Assembly: GCF_963678975.1 (NCBI RefSeq)
Contig: NC_089278.1
Span: 12,939,959 to 13,003,958 of the forward strand
Direction of reading: 5' to 3'
Source of the DNA: Dysidea avara
Lineage: Eukaryota > Porifera > Demospongiae > Dictyoceratida > Dysideidae
DNA length: 64,000 nt
A program made the translations under genes and the position numbers. Below, piece after piece: positions 24,101-36,100 of the stretch. Every line of letters starts with the position of its first letter. The first letter of the stretch is position 1. The notes under the pieces are model-generated. The model was not told the DNA's origin. It saw nothing but the letters and a program-made list of their open reading frames with translations, and ran no database searches.

Positions 24101-27100
24101 CACCTGGTTTAAAAATGAAGTAGGGATCCAAGCGATAAAAGGTAGTAAAACAATGATGGTATTACAGCATAGCACAGTGGGAAAATCCCTACCTTGGCAT
24201 TAAACAAAATAATGGTTACATCATGCCAATGTGGTCACAGAGTTATGTTGTAATACCATCATTCATCTTTTATTTCACCTCTTTTTATCACCTGGATCCC
24301 TATTTCGTTTTAAAATTAATAATGTCAAACTGTACGGTAGTACTGTTAAAGCCCAAAAATGACATGCACTGCCTAAAATGCTACCTTTAAAATCATCCTA
24401 GAGACGTCTTATGTGATAAATATTACCTTTACGGAATAATATCAGTCCATCTAAAATCAAATATAGTATTAAAAACTAGGATATAGAATTTTAAAAATCA
24501 CCAAAACTTGAATTTTTGTCTTCCAGCTTGCCTGCCTACCAGCCTGCTTTTTGGGGTTCTGACAAGTGTGTGCCCTTCGCACCTTGTCTTTCTCAATCAG
24601 GCTAGTCATCTTATTCTTGATGCAATGAAACCATATTAAGGCATTAATCTTCTGTATCAACAGCTTCACTGAACAGCATATTTAGCTACCACAAAATTAT
24701 TTAAAGCAGTTACATTTGGTAGATACTTAATTATAACTTCACAAAAGGTTTAAGACAATGCCCATTAATGATCTTGGCTGATTAATAATGATCCAGCATG
24801 GAGATCATACCTATTTACTTGATCTTGATGACCACACCCCTTATTATTGATTTAGCTGTATTCATAATGCTAGCACAGAAAAGTGACACGCCCCCTGGTT
24901 GACTCGAGGTACTCTAATACAGCAGTCACCCTAATAGAGCAGTCACACTTGCATAACTGTATGCTATAACAAATAAATAGTACATTAAATTTTAAAATGA
25001 AGTAGAGATCTAAGCGATAAAAAGTAATGAAACAAGTGATGAATGATGATATTACAGCATAGCTTGGTAGGAAAATCCCTATACTTTAGCATGTTATAAC
25101 AAAACATGTCAAAGTAGGGATTTTCCCACTGAGCTATGCTGTAATATCATCATTCATCTAAATGGTTAGTTAAATAAATCCTAATTTAAAAATGAAGTAG
25201 GGATCCAAACAGTAGTGAAACAAGAGATAAACATTGTATATAGGGAATAACATATATACATATGCAACCAAGAGTGAAAAGAAATCCAGGGATTGGGCAT
25301 AGGTACGTACCATCAAGGTAGCTCAGCAAGGATCATTGTTGTGCTATTGCTAACTTGAACCCAAAATCTATGGCTTTATGTAAAAGGAATTTTTGGGTAT
25401 ACATATCTGATATTACCCTGTGATCAGGGCATTATATGTATAATAGTGTATGCGGTTGTGTAGCAATTCATACAATGCTCAACTTTTCATATAGATTCTT
25501 TAAATTTGTGTTTTTTTACTTCTTAAGATCACATGGAACTAGAAATCAGCTGTTTCCAATCTTTTCAACACTCATTAACCACTAAAATCCAAGATGGCAG
25601 CTACCAAGATGAAAATCGATCAATATATCAAGACACACGATAGTGTGTCGTGCAGCCCAAGAAGCCGGCGCGCCACACCGTGAGTATGTTAACAGGAAGA
25701 AAGAAAATGCAATTTTCACACCTATGTAGCTCTGTGATCCCTTATCCGATTGGAACCAAATTTGCTACAGACGTGCCGGCCAGTTATGGGAGTCTACATA
25801 CCAAATTTGAAGAAAATCGGTCCAGCCATTTCCGAGATACGAGTGAACAAAATTTCGTTTTAATTTCTTCGTTGTTTTCTTCTTCTACTTCATTTTGCAC
25901 ACTTCACAAAATCCACCATAAAACACGAATGCATGCTCCAATCGGGCTGAAATAATTTGGCACACTTGAAGGGCTCATTAAGGCGGATCTCAGTACCAAC
26001 TTTGGTAGGAATCCGATAAACATTCACGGAGTTATGACCGATTATGTGCGTAAAATAAGGTCGAAGGTCTGTCACGCCTACAGGGTAAACCACTTGGAGG
26101 AATGAGTTGAAAATTGATATGTAGATGGAGTAACCATCGTAGGAGTGCCTTTTTGTGGTTTGAAGAGAATCGAGATAAAGACCATGGAGATATGACACAA
26201 AACCCAACCTGTGTCACAATTACGCAACCGATTTTTATGAATAAAAAAACTATTAGTTTTCACGCCTACCAGGCAAACCGCTTAGAGCAATGAGCTGAAA
26301 ATCAGTGTGTAGCTGGAATAATCATCATAGAAAGTCCTTGCAGTAGTACAGAAGAATCGGATTACAAACCACTGAGTCATGATTCGAAAGCCAACTACGT
26401 GTTGCAAATGCGAGATTGAGATACTCTAATAGAACAGTCACCCTAATAGAGCATTCAGCTACGTTTATAACTTACTCCATCAAAGAATTATATTACATTG
26501 CAAGTTATTCTGTAGGAAATTCAGCTACAACCAGTTAATCTGATAGACAATTCAGCTACAGGCAAGTCACCCTGTAGAGAGTTCACCTAGAAACAAATCA
26601 CCCTGTAGAGAGATCAGCTAGAAGAAGTCACCTTATAGAGAGTTCAGTTACAAAGAAACTATGCACTATGTAGAGAGTTCAGCTGCAAACAAATCACCCT
26701 GTAGAGAGATCAGCTAGAAGAAGTCACCTTGTAGAGAGTTCAGCTACAAAGAAACCATCATGTAGAGAATTCAGCTGAAAAAAAATCACCCTGGAGAGAG
26801 TTCAGCTACGAAAAGATCACCCTGTAGAGAGTTCAGCTAGAAGAATTCACCCTATAGAGAGTTCAGCTGCAAATAAATCACCTTGTAGAGAATTCAGCTA
26901 CAAACAAACCGTCCTGTAGAAAGATCAGCTAGAAGAAGTTACCTTGTAGAGAGTTCAGTTACAAATAAACCATCATGTAGAGAGTTCAGCTACAAAGAAA
27001 TCACCCTGTAGAGCATTTAAATCACCCTGCAGAGAGTTCGGCTGCAAACAGTTCACCCTGTAGAGAGATCAGCTAGAAGAGGTTACTTTGTAGAGCGTTC

Positions 27101-30100
27101 AGCTACAAAGAAACCATCATGTAGAGAGGTCAGCTGCAAACAAATCACTCTGTAGAGAGATCATCTACAAAAAGATCACCCTGTAGAGAGTTCAGCTAGA
27201 AGAAGTCACCTTGTAGAGAGTTCAGCTACAAAGAAACCACCATGTAGAGAGTTCAGCTGCAAACAAATCATCCTGTAGAGAAATCAGCTACAAACAAATT
27301 GCTGTGTAGAAAGATCAGCTAGAAGAAGTCACCTTGTAGAGAGTTCAGTTACAAAGAAACCACCATGTAGAGAGTTCAGCTACAAACAAATCACCTGTAG
27401 AGAGTTCAGCTACAAACAAATCACTCTGTAGAGAGATCAGCTAGAAGAGGTCACTTGTAGAGAGCTCAGCTACAAACAAATCACTCTGTAGAGAGATCAG
27501 CTAGAAGAGGTCACTTGTAGAGAGCTCAGCTACAAACAATTCACCCTGTGCAGAGATCAGCTAAAGAAGTTGCCTTGCAGAGAGTTCAGCTGCAAAGAAA
27601 CCATCATGTAGAGAGTTCAACTATAAACAAATCACCTTGTAGAAAGATCAGCTAGAAGAAGTCACCTTGTAGAGAGTTCGGTTACAAAAAAACCACCATG
27701 TAGAGAGTTCAGCTACAAACTAGTGACCCTGTAGAGACATCAGCTAGAAGAAGTTACTTTGTAGAGAGTTCAGCTACAAAGAAACCATCATGTAGAGAGT
27801 TCAACTACAAACAAGTGACCCTGTAGAGACATCAGCTAGAAGAAGTTACCTTGTAGAGAGTTCAGCTGCAAAGAAACCATCATGTAGAGAGTTCAGCTAC
27901 AGTACAAACAAATACTGTAGAAATATCAGCTAGAAGAAGCCACCTTGTAGAGAGTTCAGTTGCAAAGAAACCACCATGTAGAGAGTTCAGCTGCGAAGAA
28001 ACCATCATGTAGAGAGTTCAGCTACAAACAAATCACCCTGTAGAAATATCAGCTACAAGTAGTCACTTTGTAGAGTGTTCAGTTATAAAGAAACCACCAT
28101 GTAGAGTGTTCTGTAATAAATATATGTATTATATACCCATCCAAAAACAGCTTATAGCTGTAAAAAAGTACGCGTCCAAGTAAAGCAGAGTTAACTGCGA
28201 CAAAAAGTAATGATATCATAATTCGGCCATGTACGAGGTGTGCAAGTTGTAAAATTCATATTAGCTAATCAGATAATACAATGTTATTGTTAAAGTGTTA
28301 ATGAGAACTATGTGCTGCTAGTTTATAAGTGTGTGAGCATCTTCATAAATGCCACACAAATTTAATTCTCAATAAAGCAATGTGTATAGATTCTCTGATA
28401 GCAATAAATAGTTTGAGTTTGGCCACCTTTCCTTTGTTCGTAGCTGCCGTATACAGGAAAGGCGGCCAAACTCAAACTATTTATTGCTATCAGAGAATCT
28501 ATACACATTGCTTTATTGAGAATTAAATTTGTGTGGCATTTATGAAGATGCTCACACACTTAAAAACTAGCAGCACATAGTTCTCATTAACACTTTAACA
28601 CTAACATTGTATTATCTGATTAGCTAATATGAATTTTACAACTTGCACACTTCGTACATGGCCGAATTATGATATCATTACTTTTTGTCGCAGTTAACTC
28701 TGCTTTACTTGGATGCGCACTTTTTTACAGCTATAAGCTGTTTTTGGATGGGATTTCAATACTTTTTGTTAGAATAAGCAATGCACTGTTGATAACAGTA
28801 GGTGAGTTTCCATGGTTTTGACAGAAACCCCAGATTACAGTGACAGAATATTAAAATATAACTGTAATTTTAGTGGCCAGGGCCGCCCACATGGGGGGGG
28901 GGGGGGGGGGGGGGGTATTTTTCCCCTGCCCCAGCCCAAAAGGAGCCCCTTGATTGCCTGTTTAAAGATCGATATACTCTAATAGAGCGGTCAGGATCTA
29001 GACCCTTCCTTGCCCCTGGGCCCCTCTTTAACTCTTTTCCCTGGGCCCCCTAATTTCTCTGGGCGGCCCTGTTAGTGGCATGCAACTGCAGTCAACTAAC
29101 ACCCATTTTAACTAGTAAACCCTTAACAACACTTTGCCTTTCATCTTGTACTGCATTAAAACGATCAAAATACTCTATTAGAGCAGTCACAAAATAGCTG
29201 TAACACTGCAATCAATATTTAGCATAGTTACAACTTCTGCTTAGCATTGGATTGTATAGTTTAAATTACTAGCTACTTACACACTTTACAATATAAAAAT
29301 ATGGCACTTGTAGAAATGTGACTGTTCTATTAGAGTATCTCGATCTACTTCAAGCATTGACTAATTCAAGTGAAGAAGCTACGCCCCTGCCAAGAGATCT
29401 TGTGAAATGAAATGAGAATAGTAATCTTATAGCGCACTCATGTTAAGATTGTGTGATGATTTTAAAACAATATCTAATCCAATCCCACAATAACTCCACC
29501 TATATGCCCTGCTTTCATTTTCTAAGTTGGCCCCTCGGATCCTTGCGTCAGCTTTGCCTCGGTTTTTAAAATCCACAAAGATTGTGATAGGTCTCTAAAC
29601 TACACTTAGTGAGAACTAGTGTTACAGAGCAGTACATGCATGGGTAAAGGAGCACTCTTTTAAAAACATTGCTATGACATTATCATGTAGAAAGGTGAAT
29701 GCTTCAAGAAAAGTTTTAATAGCTTCATATGTGTGTTTTGTAAGGAGAAAGAAAGTTTTATAAGCATTGCCTAGGGGTTGTGCTATGTGACTATGTAATA
29801 GTTATACCACAGCTGCAAGGGATTTGCTGTATATCGGCAAATCCTGAGCATGCAGTCGTGGTACAAGTGAAAAACTAACGAGTACTCATCCCATTTGTTT
29901 TATATAATAGTATCTGATGGTTAATCATGGTTTTAATAGAGTGGGCTAATAGCCTTTAGAATAAGTCATTACACTTCAACATACAATGTTACAATTGAGG
30001 CATTTCCAAACAATTGTTTTGGTGATCATTTGTCACAGAATATAGTTTATTAACAATCAACTAGACAGAACTTTGCAACTATACTCATAAAAGCTAAACC

Positions 30101-33100
30101 TCCAGAATTAATTCACAGATTCCAAAGCTTGATGCTCAATATAACAAGCATACTGTATGTTTTCCTGTGACGTTGCCCAGGCAACACTGAGTGACATCTT
30201 TGTATGTTCACACTAAATGATATATATGAGAAATATAGCACAAAAATGTGGACTTTTGATAAAAATACAGTACTTGGCTTTGCCTCATACTACACCCACT
30301 CTTTGTGTGATATTTCACATATAGCACTCTCAACAATGTTTTAACTATCATCCTTGATTGATTACATTGCAAATTACAGTAAGAAAATTTAGTGGCAATT
30401 TTTCGTGCCAAAAGTATAGATTTTAAATTATAGCTAATCTAAATAATTATTGGTTTTTAAAGGTGTATTTGCCAAATGTCTTTGTGAAATTTTCTTAATA
30501 TGGCTAGAAATAGTATATATGTCTGTAGTATAAAGCATGAAACATTTATATACAGTAATCAACTGTTTTGTAGTTATAACACTCACCAGCTCCAGGTTGT
30601 CTTGAATAGTGAACAACATGAATTCCACCTGCTTTAACAAGTGATGCATTTATACTTCTTGTGGCTATCCCAGCCACTTGATCAGCAACTCCAACATAAG
30701 ATCTTGCTTGATCACTCCAGTAAAGTTCAGATCGAAACACTTCTATGGCATATGGGCTACTAATGGAATTTGATGGTTGTTTAAATACTCTGCTGTTTCC
30801 CTCTAAGCCACACTCAAACAACACATTGAAGTGGTCATCAAACCAGTACAATAAATTATTGTCATAGTCTATGGTCAGTCCAGTTGGAATTACTACACTC
30901 ACTTGTGCTATTGTTCTCCGTCTACTTCCAGACATTTCCATTTTCTCAATTCTCCGTGGTGTATCATAATTAATCCAAAATAATGTTCCATGGATAGGAT
31001 CTACTGCTATGGATTGAGGTAATATGTTAACGTTAACCACTAACTCAATGTTAGTCCCATCCAAGTTTGAACGTGCTATTAGACGTAATCCATGGTCAGT
31101 AAAGTAGAGTTTACGATTAACCCAATCAACAGCAATTTGCTCAGGACTACTTAATCCTGCAATAATTGTTTCTACTGCAGATCCGTTATGTCCATTATCA
31201 AATGAAACTCTGTGAATTGTACCAAAAGTTACCTCACTCCAGTAGAACATTCTACCCACTAAGTCATAATCAATACCAAGAACACTGTAGCAGTTTACTA
31301 CATGATGACTAACAGCATTGGTGTTAAGGTTAACTGAAACTAGGCTGGTACGATTTGAGATCATCAAACTGGGACTGATATCTCTATACTCTTCCTGAGT
31401 ACAACTGTCTACATGCAATAGAAAATTACATGCAAACTTCACTACACTTAAAGTTCATGTAACAAGATGTTTCATGCAAGTAAATATTTTAATACAATAA
31501 GTGTTTATACACAAGTGATAATGCCACCAGCTGGTTCATTATTAAACTTCTTCACTTGTTCTCTGCACTTATAAGCCAAGCAGTGATGAAGGCATGCCAT
31601 TAAACCTGGTAATGTGACTAACCAGCCTCACATTACACTTTATGGCAGCATTTCAAACATGACCTGAAATGCTTATAAAAAGTTTGGCATTTTACAGTGG
31701 TATGTTGGAGGGTATTTGTCAAGCTGAAGCAATGTCTAACAGTGAAAAAATTCCCTTAGTCATTATTGAGTTGCACTTGTCAATCAGTCAGTCAGTCAGT
31801 CAGTCAAAAGAAAATTCTGCTAAATAGAAAATTACGGGAACTTACTGGAAGCATTTTGGGTGTGTTTATATCAACCAATAATATCAATGCCCTATAAAGG
31901 TCTTATGAGGTTGGTTTCTGGGTTTCTGGTCAATATACCACTACTCCAATACAATAGTAATTTACCTGATTCAATATCCACACATCTGCCAGGCTGAACA
32001 TTTTCACCATCAATTCTGAACACATACTTTCCAGGCACACAGACATTAGAGTTATCATCCAACTGTAAGATCAAACCATTAATCACTTCAGGTTGTACAT
32101 AAAAGTGAACTCCATCTCCTCCATTAAATCCAACTTGAGCTCCACCAACTCCTATACCATTAACCCCACCAGTATTATCTGCTGAAGACCACTGTATCCC
32201 TCCATCCAAATAGTTGAATATTGTATAAGACTGGCGACCATTGGTAGCTATGACTGCTTGAAAAGTGTTCACCTGCAAGAAATTAATGTAGTCACTACTG
32301 CTGCAGGGACAAAGATGACATTATATATAGCAATATACTTTATGCTTTACACGCTATACTGTAAGCATGGCCACGACTTTGGTAATAGTTGGACTCTGGT
32401 GTCTGTGCCCCGATAATGACTAGTCAACAAATCCTTCAAAATGTTATATCATGAGTGTCTAAGTGTGTTAGTGTAGAAAAACACAATAATTATTTTCTGA
32501 TTTCTTCTTAAGAGTCTATCATACAGTATGGTAGTACTGTATATTAGGAAGAACCAGGCTTTTCCAGCCAAAAGTATCACCCAAAAACCAGCTTCAGTTT
32601 CCCTTCATGACAGCTTGGCAAAATTGGATAGGCACAGCCAAGCCCAAAAATGTCCTCAGACCAAGCCCAAACCCTTCCAAAAAGTTTCTATAGGATTATT
32701 AAAATTTTCTACTTAAAATTTTATGCTGACTGACTGACTGACTGACTGACTTACTTACTGAAAGACTGATTCCTCCAACCAAGCACAAGTAGAGTTGATT
32801 TCTTTACTATTTAACTGTTCAACGTTGCTTCATCCTGAGATGTACTTTTTGCCAACCATGGTACATACAATGCACGCATCACAGACTTACCTTTGTCTTC
32901 CTTTGTGTTCCAGTTCTTTTCACTAACAACTCAAGGTGTCAATCGCAATAGCGTGATGTGGCTTCCCTGTGCTGTGCCAGATGGCTATTATGCTTATTGC
33001 CCATTTTTTCATTAGTGATTGGACTGATTGTAGAGATGCTTCTCGTGCTTTTCTTTGTTTGTATAATGCTGTGTAACAGGCTGAACTTTTATGTGAAAGC

Positions 33101-36100
33101 AAGTCACTTCACTTTTGTGTGAATTGTCCGCATCTGGATTGACTGCAGAGGCATTTCTCCTACTGCTCTTCATTTGTAGCACTGTATAATGGGCTAAGCA
33201 TAACTGAAAGTGAAGCGTAATGGCCACTTCACTTTTGAGTCATCAGTAATTGGTAGCTGGGATGTGCGTTCAAGTGAAAACATCAACTCTTGCACCATCC
33301 TTTCATTTGTGTGGTATACGTGTGTGGGTTCACCAGTCATAATAATGTTACAAAGCACAAATATAAGGAAACATTAGGGATCACAGAAAAGAGTAGGGAA
33401 ACAAGAGAGGTCACCTATCCTCTACTGGGCCATATTAAGGGGTGTGATCTTCACCGTGCTACCAATCAGAGGCATGTATTTTATCATCAATTTCTATAGG
33501 TACAGCTAGATTGTTAAGGTGTGTGTCCCTCAGTCATATCAACTAGATCATAAAGGGCATGCCACTTGATTGGTATTGCAAGTTCATATTCATAAAAGTC
33601 CTATCACACAGGTACAGTGTATATCACTGTCTACCAGTAATACCTCTTAAAGCAATGTGAACAATTTATATGAGTTTTGGCAATTTTTAAACTTCAATAT
33701 CCAGCTATTTGTTTTTTGTTTTAATGCTATATTTGATGCTGGATGGCTTAATATTATTCCGTAAAGGTGATTTTCGTTGTGTAAGATGAGATTTTTAGGG
33801 GTGGCGATTTGGACAGTGCCTGTCAAAACAGTACTTCCATGCTGTTTAATTGATCAGTTACTGAAATATTTTATCGTTCTCTCTGCCATAACTGCCATAT
33901 TATGCCAGAATCAACTATATAAATGTCTGTAGTATCACTACACTGTAACCAAAACAGGTTTCAGGAAAAAATAAATTGAATGTCAGTTATGTAGCTTCAA
34001 TTCATGTACATGTTATGTTTTGAGTCCTGATATCATGACGGTAAAAGTATATACAAACTTAACATGATGTCACAGTAGTCATCTTACATACGTACGTATG
34101 TCAACTCAGATATTCCTCATTAGAAGTTCTTGGGCTTCATTTCTTCCTTCAAACAAGTGTACAAGTGTTCTTTTAATTCAACATTACCAAGTGATCCCTT
34201 CTTGTTTCATGGCTTTTTTCAGTAATCCCTATTCCCCCTTTTAAAATTTTCAATTCACCTAGTTTGTGTGTGTGATTTTATTAATCCAGTAACTAGACAG
34301 ATGTTGAAAACATCGTGGGGCGAGCCTGAGTGAGTTGAGTTGCACAACAATGTATTTGTGCATGACTGAGGTATGTTGTATTTTTGTTTTGTAGGTGAAG
34401 CAGAAAGTAGATTTGAGCAAGATTGAAAATTTGCTACTGGTAGCTAGTATTAAAATATACTCACTGCTAGCTGTTTTTGGTACACTTCACATTTAATTCA
34501 CTACAATCTTTTGAATTAAACCATCAATATTGATGTAGTTATAAAACAAAACAATTACAACACCTCAGCCACATGCATGCGACTGCATAAGCTGCATAAG
34601 GCCTAAGCTAAAGCGGCATGGGAAGGGAAATACTAAAAGGAATAGAATAAAATAATTAATGCATGAAATTCAATGCCATTTGGTTAATTAAAACATAGAG
34701 AAATGAAACTGTGCAGCGTTGGTGCTACTGGTGCCATGATCTATATGCAAGAGCTGGCGTTGATCATCTAATCTTATCTCCCTGTCTTCTGCAGTTTCAT
34801 TGGCCAACTGCATGCTCTCTTCTGTGAGTGTGCATAGCATCTACCAGATGTCTACTTGCTTCTGCTTCATCTGGCATTTCTGCTGCTGTCCTCGCCCTGT
34901 CTCGTTCTCTCCCGTCATTCTTCCAAGATGGTCTTCTTTGTCGATGTCAATGTAGATAGGTTGTGAGCCATGTGACAAATTCTAAGCCATGTGGCACTTT
35001 TTTCCATGTTCGTTATGTAAACTCTCGGAAATGGTTGTACGTACGGTTGAGCACTACAAGTGGGGGGCTTTCTGTGTTCGTTACTTAAACTCTCGGGAAT
35101 GGTCAGACATATGGTCAGATGTATGAAGTGACTACTGCCAATTATTATTATTATTAACACTTTACAGTGACAAGTACTGAAGGTCTGACAGCAAAATGTG
35201 CTGCAGTCTTAGGATTACTTAACCTAATTTCAAGGACTTAGGCTTAATGATAAGGTGTAAAAGAAAAGTGGCCGAAGTAAGGAAAAAAAATCCCAGATTC
35301 AAACTGCAGGTCACCCAAAGTCTAGTCGGGGCCACACTCAGCAATGGATTTGTTTTACTGTAAGGAAGATTGTTGCAGATCAACCCACTATCATGGTTCA
35401 TTATCATTTATGGTGAACAAAACAGCAAATCAAACTACTGTACTGTTTAAGTAGAGACCCCCGAAAAATGATGCGCCGCCTAAAATTCCAACTTTAAAAA
35501 TCATCCTAGAAACATCTTACACAACGAAAATCACCTTTATTACTCTATATAACATCATATACAGCATTAAAAACAAGAAAACACTTACAGATGGCCAGAT
35601 ATAAAAATCACCAAAACTCGAATGCCTGCCTGCCTGCCTAGGCAGTATTTTGGGCAGCTGCCATCATTTTATAGGGGACAATCCTACTAACAGTATTACT
35701 ACACTGTTTGATTTGTATTGATATTCACATAAAATTCTGAGCCATATATATAGGCACAAGTACACAAAAAATTTGGAATTTTCAACTAGAATAGGGACCA
35801 TAGCACACCGATAAAAAGTACTGAAACAATGAAACAAGCTGGAGTAGTGCATGATATTAAATCACAGTAAAACAATAAGAAGTGTTATATCCCTACTGTG
35901 TTCAAGATACCATAATGGAATGCACAGTAGGGATATAACACTTCTTATTGTTTTGCTGTGATTTAATATCGTGTACTACTCCAGCTTGTTTTAGTACTTT
36001 TTACCGATGTGCTATGGTCCCTACTCTAGTTGAAAATTCCAAATTTTTCTGTGTACTTGTTTGTTAATGTTTTTTTGTAAATAATTATTATGACTGGTGA

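Larger units (their letters stand above)
11347..25275. repeat. Segmental duplication, A unit
   Basis: This stretch corresponds in order to 45,043-64,000: propeller 3, propeller 2, intron, Ig exon, then 4 kb of intron with two MITEs at matching places. The offset is 33.8 kb at the propeller and 38.7 kb beyond the Ig exon, so the B side has gained about 5 kb. Divergence is mostly moderate, with one young near-identical tract. Confidence 0.85.

Noticed and set aside
26421..28112. Regular repeats resembling a CRISPR array
   Set aside because: Units are contiguous 30-31 bp repeats without unique spacers, inside an intron of an animal gene.
28329..28559. Two 65-codon frames on opposite strands with almost the same protein
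   Set aside because: They are mirror images created by the 617-bp palindrome.
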